DNA of 64,000 nucleotides, taken from the NCBI RefSeq assembly GCF_003945595.2, contig NW_024104096.1, positions 186,001-250,000 on the forward strand, read 5' to 3'. This document shows, in pieces, positions 1 through 12,644 of this stretch. Source of the DNA: Pipra filicauda. Lineage: Eukaryota > Chordata > Aves > Passeriformes > Pipridae. Within the stretch, counting starts at the first letter, position 1. The number at the start of each line of letters is the position of its first letter. The notes under the pieces were generated by a model that saw nothing but the letters and a program-made list of their open reading frames with translations, ran no database searches and was not told where the DNA came from. The position numbers and the translations under genes are program-made.

Positions 1-16
1 CTGCTATTGTTGCTGT

Positions 17-909
17 TGTTAGAGAAGTGTTCCTGTTATGCCCTGGCTGGCTTAGCAGGTTTAGGGGAAGATTCAGTAACAAACTTTTGCTTGCAAACTT
101 TAAAACACTAAAGTAGAAGTACTCGGCAAATTTTAAAACAACATCCGCACAAAGTAAGGCACTTCACAAACTTTAACTTAATAAACTTAAACTTAGCCAA
201 CTTCAATTTATTCAGATACAACAAGGCACTTACTGAGGCATTGACCGGAATTTTTTAGTCTGACTTACAATATATTTTGAGAAGTTAGGAGAAGAAAGAG
301 AGTAAGAAAGGAAAAAAAAGGATTAGAGTAGAAAGGTGTATAGTCACCCGCCTGTGGGTCCATCGATGAGACTTGATTGTTGCAATTTCAATGTCCATTG
401 GTCAGAGTAATGGTTACAGTCTTGATCTGCTGGGTGTAGAGGAAGCCCATGAAATACAAAATTCAATGGGTTACTATATGCTCAGTCTTGGTGGGAAATG
501 CCCAGGTAGCTCCCCTGACGCAGGGAGTTTTACACTGTCTGATGTAACACTGTGGATCATGGGGTACTTTGGAGGCTTTGAGAAAGGGTCTTTATGACAC
601 CTTCTAAGACGTGACAGCTGCCTCTTATGCAGTTGAGCCAATTATGCCCCATTAGAAGTGATGAATACCTTCAGGCCTACGTGTGAATGTCCTAATATCT
701 TCCCTGCCTAAGGCATGATGAAAGCACTATCCCACTTTGCAAGATCTGCTTCTTATTGGCCTTTTCCCTATCTGGCTCAAACCCCTACTTGTAGCCTTGG
801 TGGTGGGTGTGCACCCCCTCTGCACCTGGGTGGTTGTTTTGTACATTGTCAGCAAAGCATCCACTGCTTTTACAAATGGCTGATTGTTTTGAGTCATTAA
901 CCGTTAACA
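17..909 (-). mobile_element. LTR-like element (solo LTR or 5' LTR cut by window edge)
   Basis: The segment begins TGTTA and ends TAACA, a perfect 5-bp terminal inverted repeat of the TG...CA kind used by retroviral integrases. Read on the minus strand it has an AATAAA signal at about 207-212, some 190 bp before the proposed 3' end, as in an LTR with R-U5. No open frame of note lies inside. The flanks (GCTGT on the left, TTCCA on the right) do not form a target-site duplication. Either the repeat has decayed, the boundary is slightly wrong, or the internal part of a provirus lies beyond the window. No gag, pol or env sequence is visible. Confidence 0.4.
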
Positions 910-3900
910 TTCCAGTCTCCCACAGCTCCAAAGTTCTGCATAAACTGAAAATCACTAGTTTCTCAACATTTATCCTGGTGCATTAATATTCTTTAAATAC
1001 AAGACCATATTCTTAGCTTGCAGGAACATTTTAAGGCTGCAAAAGGAATAATGTCCAGATCTGATTCCTCACTGCAATTATTGCAGCTAAAAAAAAAAGA
1101 ACCAGAATTAACATGAGTTTGCAATTTTCTGAATAGAAAAGAGTGATGGCTGCTCTGTTTTTCAACCCCCTAAAACCTGACGAATTCAGATGTCATCCTG
1201 TTCTTACTGATTCTCCTTGGTCTTTTTATGTATTCTGTTGTCAAGTTTAGCTAATTTCAGGTAAATTTACACAAAGAGGGCAATTGGTCACAGGTTTGTC
1301 AGCTGCCAGTGCACTCTTGCCTAACTCCAGCTTGGAAAGTGCAACTCCATTAATTTAATTTGATATTATTTTTTTGCAGGGAGGGCCTGCTAGCTATGAT
1401 GGCAGGATCTCCAAACTGACTCTTCCTTGCTTAGCGGCTTAACTGGGATATGTGCAGGAGCCACTAGACACCTTGAGGTGATGGTTATGGAGTGAAGATC
1501 TGAGGCTAAAATAACTCATTTAACAGTATTTTACTGCTTTGTATCAGTTGACATTAAATCACAACCCCCGGTTAAATGTAGTGGTACAGTGCAGAGGAAA
1601 ACATTCAAATATTTTAGTACTTTTGAGTGTTATAAGGATTATAGCTACAAAATGTTCTGTACTGACAACATGAAATAATCTTTCAGCCGCTCAAGAACGA
1701 GCTAAAACAGAAACTGCACAGCCCAGACAGCCTGACTTAGAGGTGCAACTACAGTGAAAAAATAACCAGGCTACCATCTTTGAGGAGATGGACATAATGA
1801 GGCACATGAATGACAGCCTTATTTTGGTAAGATGTGAGCTCACTGGAGACCACCACCAAGCTGTCAGCAGATAAACATTAAATGATTTTGATGAAATGAC
1901 TGAAATTCTGGTTGAATTAAGCCTGAACTAAAATGAAGAGGCCCCTGAACATCCTTATTGAACTTCCCCCAAAGGCAAATTTGGCAACTTCAGAAAACCT
2001 TATATGACATCTAGATGTAGTGTAAATATAAATATATATGTATACAGATATATATGCATGAAACTTTTAAATTGGACAAATTGTATTTGCCTACAGTAGT
2101 TTTAATGTACTTATATGGAGTCAGAGTGAAGTTCTGACTTCTCTTCCTCCAAGTGATATGTCAGTAAAAGATAGCTAAAAATTAGACATGATATAAAAAG
2201 TTTGGAGCTGACTATCAAACATGATTTTTTTAAAAAATCAGGCCTCATCCATTTATATCTAAGCAGTCACTAATATAAGCAGATCTTTGAATGTCTACTT
2301 ACTGATATAAATTTGAATTAGCTGAAATTAAGGACAGTGCAAGCTTGATGTGAAGGAACTTAGATTTAGGCATGTGAAAGAGAAACATGATGGTAGCGCA
2401 TCCCAATCTAATACACAAAATGGTTACAAGGATTGTTGAAATGGAAAATAGGAGTGTACCACTGCTGTACTTCAACTATTTCATAGTTTGCCCATGAGTA
2501 GACTTGGTAACCTCTTCATTAAGTTAGTCTTTCTAGCACATAGTGGACTGCCTACAGCATTTCCGAGAATAGCATCAGATCCAAGAGTTAAAACAAAAAT
2601 ATTTACATGATTCTGATCAACTTTTAATACTGAAACTTCAAAGGTGAGTTCACCAAGGGGTGAGAGGACTTTCAGAGTATGCAAGTCTAATTTGCTGAAG
2701 AGATGCAGACAGTTTTTAAAATGACTAAACAAATTGCAATTAATTTTTTCCAGTTCTACGTTATCTCCATACTTGATGTATTTATAAGATATCCATAATC
2801 TGTACTTAACTGAAGTATTTTGAGTTAAATTTTCATTAAATTTTTCCCTTGATAACTAGAAAGAGAAACACAGAGAAACCTGTAAACAGGTTCAACCAAA
2901 TATTTTACTCATCTGTAATACAAACTTCTGATTAGAGGGCAACATCTGCAGTTGATGTTTTGCAAATGCGATTTTGGAGATACTTCAAAAGCATCTTATG
3001 TTAGGTTCTGTGTTTGGGTTGCTTCTAGGGCTCCCACTTCTGTGGCCTTTACCACCACCTTGTATTTTGCTTTTCCTTTCTGCCTTTCTGGAGAAGTCAG
3101 TAATTTTGTTGACAACTGTCCATAAAAAGACAAATTATGCTTTCCTGCCAAGCTGTTTGGGTGTTGTTGAACTACATGCTTGATGATTACCTGTCCACTC
3201 TTGGAGACTAGGGGATAAATCAATTGGGGGGATAGTGAATGCTTCTTATATCTTGCAAAGGGAATACAAACAATATCTGCATATTGAGCAGGACACCTAT
3301 TTTCATTTCAAAGCTACGCAGTGGTGAACATCAGAGAAGGAGGCTTTGTGTTTGACTGAAAAACACTGTAGGAACTGCAAACGTAATAAGCTAACAATTT
3401 TGTAGTGTAAGTGGAAAATGAGGGGTCAGGCCTGAGATTAGTTATGGTACTGAAAGCGCCCAAACACGCTCATTCCCACTCCTACTGATAACTACAGCCA
3501 CCGCATCATTATCTTGAGGGGGAAAATGTGAGATATGCTCTGTCAAAGTCACTTTGGTGTCCAGTTTGCAGTAAGACCGCTTAGGATTTGTGCGAATTCA
3601 AGGGTCACAAAGTAATAAGGTCACATGTTGCCCTTAGCTTAGATAGCATTTTGCTGATATACTTCAACAAAAGAGGGAGATGGTCAGGCATGAACAAGAT
3701 GAATACATCCAAAATTTGCAGCATCATGAGTTCTTCGGCTCTAAATTTCTCCACAAACTTCACTGGAGCTGGTACTCAGCATGTTTTGATTTCAAGGCTT
3801 CTTAAAGCTTCAGACTAGTTGTTTTCTATTTTTAATCTCTTTTCATAGTTCTCTGTTTTCTTCACTTGGCACTTCTGATTCTTGAGTGCATAAAACTTTT

Positions 3901-6183
3901 TTTGTTTAAACCAAAATCCATGAGATTCCTATTTCCCTCAGGATGAGAGAACCAGGATCATCTCACTCTCCAAGGTAAGTGTTATCTTTAGATGTAGCTT
4001 TGTGGTGATTGTGTCTATCAAAATACCTCTATCAGACCAGATCTGTACTAGTAATATTTCTCTGTTCCTGAATGTACCATAACTTCTGGGAGAATTTGGG
4101 CTGGCTCTACTTTGTGGCATGCTAAACACAAGCACTAGACTGTCATTTTTTGGTAGACTACAGATAGAAGTGGGGGAGAGCAGTTGAATATAAGTTTACA
4201 GAGAGAACAGAGTAATTTTGTTGGAAAAATGTAGCAATTTGAGCACCTGGCTGGATGCAAAGGGTTGATTTGCTGGATGAGATATTAGAGATGTGTCTGT
4301 TCAGGGATAGCTGACCATACTCATTGCCTAAATGGGAACGCATTCACTATTCATGCTGACAGCTGCTGTGGGGCGAGGTGAGACCTACAGAAGACATGAT
4401 GAGGAGTAGATTGATAGTGCCTCAGTGTCGAAAGGCCTGACCAAGGCTAGTACAATCTTGAGTTCAGTCCAGCTTAGCTCTTCGATGAGGACCAGACATG
4501 GAGTTTTCCAGGAAAATTGTGTCTGTAGGGTAGATGACTGGAATAACTGAAGATAATTTTCTCTTTTATGAGTAAAGACACTTATACATTCTATATTAAC
4601 TAACACAGCAATACTGTAGCTAGAATGCTAAATTTTGTGTTTTGTCCTGTGGTATGTTGAAGTTTTCCACCTGATGATTCTGCAGAGGCAAAGCCTGCAG
4701 AAACTGGTACCCAATTAGTACTGTAATTACCATATTTCCAAAATTAAGTATAAAGGTTGAAGTAATTAGTAGTTATTTCCTGTCTTAGGCACAGTAGAAA
4801 TTAAGTCTTTCATAACACCACAGTTCCTAAGTGATTGATGATTACCTTTTATGCAACATTTCCTCCCAGGTCTTACTGTGTTACTGAAGCTGCATGGTTC
4901 AGTCAAGACAGGAATTAGATTCTCTGCATCCCAGAGATCCAATTGCAATTACAGCTTCTTTGCAAATCTCACCATGGAAATGTAGCTGATTGTTTGGTTC
5001 TGGCTCAGTACAATTTGCTGAGGGCGACACTATCTGGGATAGGAAGTTATTTAAGACAGAGATCTATTCCACAGCTTAACTCTGATGGAAGCAATATGTT
5101 TGGAGTCCTCTCCCTTTGTATATTTCTCTATTTAAGTGTCATGACTCCCCCAATTTAGTATTTTGTGTATTGTGTGGGTAAGAAGGTATTCTGATCATTA
5201 TTTAAGTGCACATTTTTCTTGGTGTTTTCAGTTCACTGCAGAATTGTGACAATTTCAGGGTCAATAGCTGACTTCCTTCCAGCCTCAGCTATTGCTGAAG
5301 ATCTTTTCCAGCAAAGTATTAACTACTCATTTTAATAATTCAAAGATAACTTGAAATATCAGTAGAATTTAATATTCTAAAAATTTGTATTTAATTTTGA
5401 GGTACTGCACAATATCAGCACACTTCTATCACATAATTTTTTGTTACACAAACTTACAGTGAGAAGAAATTTAACAGGAAGTGACATCGTGTAAGTGATA
5501 CACTGACATGTATAATTTAAAGACTATACTCTTGTTGGAAGCAGACACCTGCAATTAATTCAGATATCAAGAAGTCAAAATGAAACTGATTAAAGCCAGA
5601 AGGAACTTAGAATGCACATTAAGCTCACAAACTGGTGAATTTATCTGTTTATCTAGAAGAGAAGCATCATTAAGTTAATAAATTTCTTCCAAGAACTCAT
5701 CTGTGGAGTACCATTGTTGTTCCTTTGATGAGGTATTATCAGTCTACAAAATACACAGAAATTAACATTTCTCCAGGTCTTATCTTATCCATGAAGACTG
5801 ATCTTGATTTGAAAGCAGTTTAAAAGGGAGATATCTTTGTTTCCATTCTCTTAATATTTTTTATTAAATCAATGTCCAAATTGGTGACTAAATTAATGTA
5901 GGAAATTAAAGTTATTGTGGTGCTATGTTGGTGGGTTTATTGATATAAAGAAGAGATACTGCTTCATGGATGCATCCCAAAGGCATAAATCTGTATGAGC
6001 AATTTTGCAAACATAGTATGTTACCTCTTCACAAAAAAATTCAATGCAACAAAGCATGCAGGCCTTGATGTATGCCCACTAAGCCTGTAGATTTTTTTTC
6101 TGTAGTTATATAATTGTTACCTGAAATTCAGTATTTTGATCATCTCTAATAGTGGGAAAATGCTATGTTGTTTAGCTGTGCCC
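910..6183. other. Unique AT-rich DNA, no gene seen
   Basis: Only short chance open frames (under 90 codons) occur, without recognisable domains or convincing exon structure. An AT-dinucleotide-rich stretch sits at about 2025-2060. No transposable element could be recognised, though old degraded ones may be present. Confidence 0.5.
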
Positions 6184-6198
6184 TACTAAAAAAACTCT
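6184..6198. repeat. Left 15-bp target-site duplication of the SINE at 6199-6388
   Basis: TACTAAAAAAACTCT is repeated without mismatch at 6389-6403, immediately outside the SINE body. A long, A-rich duplication of this length is typical of target-primed reverse transcription by a LINE endonuclease. It fixes both ends of the insertion. Confidence 0.9.
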
Positions 6199-6388
6199 TG
6201 ACCTTCTCCTACATCCTGGGGACCTCACTGCCACTGTCCAAGCTTTGCTCGGCCCCGGCAGATGAACCTCAGGACTAAAGGGTGGGCTCAGTTCAGCGCA
6301 CGCTGTGTCTCACCTAAAAATCCACTGCGCAGGCTGGAAGGGTTAATGACCTTTCCCAAATCTTCGCTCGCGAAGACTGGCCATTACT
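6199..6388 (+). mobile_element. 5'-truncated SINE with RTE-type 3' tail
   Basis: This 190-bp body is roughly 93% identical by eye to the 3' part of the tRNA-headed SINE at 59151-59481. Homology starts near 6210 and runs to GCCAT at 6380-6384. The tRNA head is missing. Because exact 15-bp target repeats flank the copy, the head was never inserted: the element was truncated at its 5' end during insertion, as happens to LINEs. The last 27 bp of homology, with the stem-loop at 6362-6375, match the end of the RTE-clade LINE at 31906-33290 at 24 of 27 positions, so that LINE family is the likely source of the mobilising enzyme. Confidence 0.85.
6362..6375 (+). other. 3'-tail stem-loop of the SINE
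   Basis: CTTCG, loop CTCG, CGAAG: a perfect 5-bp stem. The same stem occurs in the RTE LINE tail at 33246-33259 and in weakened form in the second SINE at 59453-59466. A conserved 3' hairpin is how stringent LINE reverse transcriptases are known to recognise template RNA; the role here is inferred. Confidence 0.6.
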
Positions 6389-6403
6389 TACTAAAAAAAC
6401 TCT
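6389..6403. repeat. Right 15-bp target-site duplication of the SINE at 6199-6388
   Basis: Exact repeat of 6184-6198, directly after the SINE tail. Confidence 0.9.
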
Positions 6404-6655
6404 AAATGAACCAATAGCTTTTAATCCTGCATACTAGTAGTAATGTACATAGTGGGAGTAACATTGAAGAAGTGTTTACTTTCTGTCTATTCAAATAATT
6501 CAAGACATGAAGAATATAGATATCTTTGTATCTATTTACTAAAAAGGACACTTAAGGAAGATATTGGAACAGCTTTGAGATACACATAATATGAAAAACA
6601 TAAAAGAAGAGCAGCAGTAGAATTCATCCTAATAACACAACAGTAGTTTCCACTG

Positions 6656-7411
6656 TGTCCTGGTTTAAAGGTAAATTGGGAGGGGAAATGAACCCAACTC
6701 AAAAAAGATTATAAGTCAGAATAACAATTTAATAAAAATAATACAATAAATACAATTACACAGACAAACAATTGTTTTTAACCCACAAAAACCAGATGTA
6801 TAACCCAGCACCCTGGGGCATGAACAGAGTGGTGTTCATTGGGCCCCCCTCCCCGTGCTGCGCCCCACGTGGTCCCCCGAGTCCAAAATGTAAAAGGAGA
6901 GGGAAAACCTGTTGATGAGAGTGCTGGCTGTAGTCCTGTCGAGGGTGGTGATCACGGTCCTGTTGGGAGTGCTGGTGCAGTCTGATCGAGAGTGGTGATT
7001 GCTGTCTGGTTGAGAGTGGTAGTCGCAGTCCGGTCGAGAGTGGTGGTCTCAGCCTGGTTGATAGTGGTGGTCGCAGTCCAGTCCAAGTTCTGGTCCTTCT
7101 CTGGATCCCACGAGAGGTACCGGAAGTCCCAAGACTCCAAGATTATATATCCTCAGGTCCAGGCAGGAATGCCCAGCACCTGCCTCAGGGCGGGAAGTTC
7201 CACAAAGGGTGTGAGGACAGGAGCATCCTCCTATCTCACAGGCCTCTTAACACCCAGCTTATAGCCTGAGGGGTCAGGTGTGCTCTGGGCAGCTGCTGCA
7301 AATGGCCTATTGATAACAGTTTCTGGGAAATGGCATGGAAGGGTATAGAATACACAGTTTGGGTTACACCCACACAGTGATGAGCTGGTCCCACCTGTTC
7401 TAATTATGACA
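6656..7411 (-). mobile_element. Solo LTR, avian ERVL-like, with internal minisatellite
   Basis: The 756-bp element starts TGTC and ends GACA (perfect inverted termini) and is flanked on both sides by CACTG (6651-6655 and 7412-7416), a perfect 5-bp target duplication. The left end beginning TGTCCTGGTTTA is a sequence I recognise as an avian ERVL-type LTR terminus. Minus orientation is preferred. On that strand a TATATAA box lies near 7141-7152, about 260 bp into the element, and an ATTAAA signal lies near the other end, about 6730. No internal retroviral genes remain, so the provirus was reduced to one LTR by recombination. Open frames on both strands of 6952-7264 come from the minisatellite and are not genes. 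Confidence 0.85.
6909..7082. repeat. Minisatellite, about 24-bp unit, 6-7 copies
   Basis: Degenerate tandem units of the form GGTCGAGAGTGGTGGTC plus a short spacer repeat inside the LTR at 6656-7411. The 24-bp period is a multiple of three, so the minus strand reads as an 8-residue repeat rich in Thr with TTTLDRTA-like units. This looks like expansion of an LTR segment rather than a protein gene. Confidence 0.8.
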
Positions 7412-7416
7412 CACTG

Positions 7417-10400
7417 TAAGTTTATATTTATGAATTTTATAGATAGTTTATCCCTGATTAAATGCTAGCCTGTTTTTATTTATAGTTTGTGTATTATTTC
7501 CCACTGGACTACAGACAATTGATCAAAAAGAGCCTGTTAACAGACACATAAATAAGTAAACTAGAGATCAAGATCTTTGTTTAAAACTAATCATCCTGTG
7601 GATGTTAATGCTGGGGGCTCTGTAAACAGTTTTGACTTTTTCTTTTAAGTGTAAAACTTTCTTTTTCTAAGACTGTGAATTTTGACAGGAAAAAAGTAAG
7701 AAAATTAAAACTTGGACTGTGCCCTGGCAATACGACATTACTCTGGCATCAAGTCCTCACACATATTAAGAAAGCCAAACAATTAAATGATAATGTAGGT
7801 ATACAAAATACATAGAAAACTCTGGAATATCCCAGGTGGATTTAATGGGTGAAGAACACAAATCCAGGTAATCATTGTATTGCAAAGTGGAAGCAGCATT
7901 GCCAAGATCTACTCTTCCGAGTTGAGGCAGCCTCACTTACAAAACTGCTGGAAAATGCATTTTCCTGGCATTGGAAATATACATATATATATTTCTAAGA
8001 AAGCATTTAAGCAAAGGCAGTCCATGGATGCCCCTTGTGTTGACAATTATTCACTTTTATGCATACTGTAATTTCTGGGAAAGTTGGACAAGGCAAGATT
8101 TTTTTTATTTTTTTTTTTTCTCTTCTCTTTTTTTCTTTTTTTTTTTTTTCCTTGTTCGACTACTGTCAGCCAATAACGGCGTTTGAATTGTGAGGCTGGC
8201 CAACCTACTACAACATACTTGCTTAATTTTCCCTGAAGAGTTTGGCAGTCCTGAAAGACATGCTTGGCGTAAACGAACAACTGAGAATGTAATTAAGAGG
8301 CATGTTAAACTATAAAAAAAAGGTAGTAACCACAGTATGCTTTCATCAATTAAAGCACTTTCTAATATCAGCCAATTACATCAACCTCCTCTGGCCCTTA
8401 TATTTCTCAGGCTTTGTGTAACCTGTTCCTTTATCTCTAATGGGATCCTTATAATGCTGACCATGTGGCTTTAGAACAACACCAAAATGCTAATCTAATC
8501 CCCAGTGTTGCCCAGAGGCATTACATGGGCCCTGACATGGATCCAAGAATGGTGGCACCCTAATCAAATAAAAGCAAGAATTAGGGTTGATCAGGTGTCT
8601 CGATGACAACAGTACAATGAGTGACTCAAGGAAGGTGGGGGCAGGTTGGGGAGGAGGAGATGGCAGCAGCAAACGATCAGGCGCATTTCAAAAGTAATTG
8701 GTCTCCAGGGAGGGTGTGGGTTGCTTCCTAGACCACTTCTACAGAGCCCTTTGCACCTTGCCAGCTGGAGGGAAAGTGCAGCCACTTCCAGAGAATAGCA
8801 GCAGGGCTAATGGAATTGCACATACGTGTGCAAATGAAGAGCAAGCAGCCTGAAACCAAAGCAGTCGATTAAAATGGGAGTTCCCTCCAGATTTTCCCTT
8901 TTCTTCTTCTTCTTTTTTTTTAATTTAAATTTGGTCTCATCATTATGCTGACTTCACAGAGAGCTAGATTAAATGCAGAAATTTAGGATCCCTGAAACAA
9001 CTAGTTTAAAATCACAGGGCTACACTCCCATCCCTGTCATGCTGCATATGTGGCATGAAATGAGTACAAATCACAATAAAGCTTTTCACTATTGAGTGTG
9101 TGTGTGTTTTGTTTTTTTTTTTCTATAACATTGACATTTGTGAAGAACTTTTGTCCTGTAGATTTTGAGGCATTCTCCAGTTGTATGACTGAACCATCAA
9201 CCCCACTTTGTGCGAAGGGGAAAGGTGCCAAGAGCTGGAGTTTTGTGCTCAAAGACACTGAATGCAACCTCCAGAAATGACTTCTTCTTATGTGCTCACC
9301 CCACTAGATTACAGACATCTTTAAAAACATAATAAATAAATAAATAAAATCTCTGCTGCAGTTCTAAATGGAGCAAATGAACATGCAGTGGAATAAGAAA
9401 CCAAATAACCCAGAATACATTTCAGCTCATTTTAGCTGTTAGAAACTCCCTAGGAATTCTCTTTATCAGACCTGCCCTGGCTTTTTGCTCTGCCAAGGCA
9501 GGTATCAGTAAGTCTCCTTACTTTAGCCTGTAACCACTATCAGACATGACTAAGCTTTTCTAGTGCAACTAAAACACAGTATTTAGCCAGTGGAATTTAA
9601 TACCCTCTTTCAAGATCTGTGTCTCTGTTGCTGTGTCCTGGGCAGCTCATCCAAACCAAGCTCTGCTTTTGGACATTAGAGTAGAAAATTTCAACTGTTG
9701 CTGGTAAGATTTTCCTTCAGAAAACTGCAAGAGAACTCCAAATTTTTATTACTTTATACTGTAACTTTTTTAATGACTCTGCAAGTGACATAAATGTGCA
9801 ACAGGTGATTAAGCACTGATTTTTCATTTTCATCTGCTGGAAAAGTGTAGAAAGGTATTAGAGTACATTAGAAGACAGGGCTTGCTCATAGACTATATCA
9901 ACTTTTACAAAATCTTTTCTGAATGGGTAGCAGAAATACATTTACATACATAATATTTGTCATTAGGCTTCTTTTTTTTCTTTGACAATAAAAATCTTCA
10001 CTTATTTCACTCCAACTTTACCACATAAGAAAACACAACTCTGAACTGTGTTAGTTCACCTGGAAAGCTATAGCTTAATGCAGAAAGATTCTAGAAACTG
10101 ACAGACTGTGGGTTTTTTGTGTTCTCACTCGAGATCATCCTCTGCAAAAACAACCTACCAGTTGTTAGAGCAACCTGCTTTGTAGCCTGGGAACACCATC
10201 TGACTCTTATAAAAATATTTCAGCCTTACAGTCCAGTGTACTGAAGACTCTTCTTTGAGTTCCCAAGCTATTCTGATGAAGATTTAAATAAAAAATTGAC
10301 TACTATACTTTTTTATCTACTTACTGAAAGAAAGCTGGACTATGAATGCCAGGCTATACATTTTTTAATCCTAATGATAAAGCAGGTTAAATCCAAGTAC

Positions 10401-12185
10401 ATTATCACTATCTTATGCTGGCAGGAACAATGGAGCCAGTGAGAGATCAACCCACAGTATCTTCTCGCTCTTACAGAAACCAATGGCGTGTCCCTTTGTG
10501 CAGGGCAGAACCTCAGGCTACCCCATTGGTTTTTTTCCAGCCAGAGGCATACTAGAAAATTAGACAACTCCTCCCCTTGCAAAGAACACCTTTCCCTTTG
10601 CATGAACAATTAAATGCAATATTACTGTGCACATACTGCCATTTTGCTTTTGTCTTCGGCTGAACATATTTACCAGTTATTACTGGAAATATATTCTCTT
10701 AATTCTGGAGAGTGTAACAACTCTGATTATATTTTCAACTGGTTTATGGACCACACAACAGACCTATAGCGTGTTCTCAAAAAGACAACTAATTTTCATT
10801 TTCAATCAGCTTCTCCACAAGATTTTTCACATAGACTACCTTCATACCACTAATTTCATTTTAGACATGCTATCATATTACACATCTCTTTGCCTGCTGT
10901 GCTAACATGTTTTCACACGCTTATCCTTTATTACCACAGGAGAGGCAAGAGTCCTAACAGCTCTCACCCCTGCATTTTGCAAAAGTTCTGGGGTAGGACA
11001 CTGGTTCCACTGGAATAAAAAAAATGTAGAGAAAAAAAGGGTTTAAGGAAAAACGACCAGAGAAGAAAACAATTCATTTAAGAGTAAACAGAACCTCTAG
11101 GCTAAGCACACTTGAGGTGACTTCAGCAGGACTTGGCTACCAAGGAGAGGAACTTGCACTACAAATCTTCAAAGTAACCTGTGTAAAGGTATAGGCTTTC
11201 AGATGGAAATTTTTTTGTTCATATTCAAGAAATTTGAGTTCAGTGCAGGTAAGGTTCCCTTGTTACAGTCTGGCAAGGAAACTTGAATTTGAGTTGCTCT
11301 ACATAAATGTATGGAGGCAGCTTTCCATATTCCAGATGCAGTGGATGGTACTTGCCCTAGTTTGGTGGCCACTTTGCCTGTGCAGTGAAAATGGCTGGTG
11401 GAGAGGAAGGCAGCAGTCAGGCAGCTTCTTTCCACACACGTAAGCTGCAATGGTCACCAGCAATAAGGAGACTGTCCTTCAATTTCTTCCCCAAATGGCA
11501 AAGCTGAGGCTTTTGTGTTTTATGGGAATTGATAGTGCTGTTGGAATCTCCTAAGTCATCTCCTTTCTGTCAGCAGAGACACCATGCCCCTGGCTTCCCA
11601 CTTGTGAAAGTGGAGGAAGCAAAGGGAGCACTTGCAGATCAAAGGACCATTGCACAGAGCATGTGGTTTGCACACCAACATAGTGCTCCTGCTTCCACCC
11701 TGAGTGCATCATCAGCTCTTGTTCTGTCACTCTTACAAGCTACTCTTTCACAGAGGCCATCCACTCCAATTACCTCTGTGCCAGAAGCAGTGACATCTCT
11801 GTCGATGGCCGCCTTGTCTGTCACATACCTCACCAAAATGTCTGGTTGCTTTGCATGGGAAGTGTCTCAGAGCAATTGAAAACAGAGCACAGTATTGAAC
11901 TACCAGAGTAAGATAAAGATATAAAACATATTAGTGCTTCCCATAACAAGGACAGAAAATTGAAAAAATTGATCAACTGTTTTTGCAGATTCATTGATAT
12001 TAGTTCAAATGAAGATCCTTTTCTGCTCATTACCTTAAACTGGAAAAATCTCTTGTGTGTCACCTCTTTTCTCAGCTTGTAGGAAATAAATAAGACAGTT
12101 TTATTACAAGCAGGGGTTTCCATGGTTGCCTCATGCCGAGATACCTGCGTGAGGTATATGAAATATACAGATATTTTATTTGGGG
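7417..12185. other. Unique DNA with simple repeats, no gene seen
   Basis: Pyrimidine-rich T/C stretch at 8099-8150, TG then poly-T run at 9096-9122, ATAA repeats at about 9331-9350. The part from 8330 to about 9000 is less AT-rich and dense in transcription-factor-like words (described separately). At 11529-11879 there is a 116-codon plus frame and an overlapping 65-codon minus frame, neither of which I recognise. Confidence 0.5.
8330..9000. other. Possible conserved non-coding (enhancer-like) segment
   Basis: No open frame of note and no repeat signature. The stretch contains homeodomain-like TAATCC/TAATTT words, a CAGGTG E-box near 8590 and an AP-1 word TGACTCA near 8624, and its composition is more even than its surroundings. 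These words occur often by chance. The call rests on general appearance only, since no alignment was possible. Confidence 0.2.
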
Positions 12186-12190
12186 AGCTG
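12186..12190. repeat. 5-bp target-site duplication, left copy (AGCTG)
   Basis: AGCTG also occurs at 12640-12644, just after the CTCACA end of the LTR at 12191-12639. Confidence 0.6.
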
Positions 12191-12639
12191 TTTTGTGGCC
12201 GAGGACTGGTGGGCTGCTTACTGTTCTGCTTACAGTCACCTATTGCTGCTTATTGTTCTGCTTACAGGGTTGCTCACAGTTCCTTACCGTTCTTACAGTT
12301 TGAAGGCGGCCGGAAAGTATGTAAGGCAGTAAGACCAGTCTGGGCTCATTGCCAAGGGACCATGCGGCCGGGGGCAGGGAAACAACTTGATAGGTTGGTT
12401 AAAACAACCAATGGACCGCAAGAAGAAGACTATTTTAAGGAAGAAAAGAGTGAGGCTTGGCATGGGAGGAGTGAGGGAGTGGTTATGTAAATCAAAAGGT
12501 CTTAAAAGGGCTCGTCCCTCCCATTTGGGTGTGCTCGGACCTGGTCATGAGTCTGGTGCACCCAGCGCGCTGCTAATAAAGTTCTTTGTTTCACTTCATT
12601 TGGCCGTCTCCGAAATTTTAATTAGAAATATTTCTCACA
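12191..12639 (+). mobile_element. Solo LTR of an endogenous retrovirus
   Basis: A GC-richer island of about 449 bp has LTR layout on the plus strand: a TATA-like CTTAAAAGGG at 12501-12510, an AATAAA signal at 12575-12580 followed by a T-rich stretch, and a CTCACA end at 12639. AGCTG flanks both sides. The exact left end is uncertain, since a canonical TG also sits at 12189-12190 within the flanking repeat. Open frames of 122 and 89 codons at 12122-12656 run through the LTR and show no protein signature. No internal retroviral sequence remains. Confidence 0.7.
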
Positions 12640-12644
12640 AGCTG

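Noticed and set aside
6909..7082. CRISPR-like array
   Set aside because: Units are direct tandem repeats without spacers, in a vertebrate LTR.
6952..7264. Repeat-containing small protein genes on both strands
   Set aside because: The frames are produced by a 24-bp minisatellite inside a solo LTR with clear termini and target repeats.
8047..8280. Lys-rich small protein on the minus strand
   Set aside because: The KKKRKKEKRKKK run is the complement of a T/C-rich simple repeat.
12122..12490. 122-codon plus frame
   Set aside because: It crosses the left end of a solo LTR and its target repeat, so it cannot be an old host exon.
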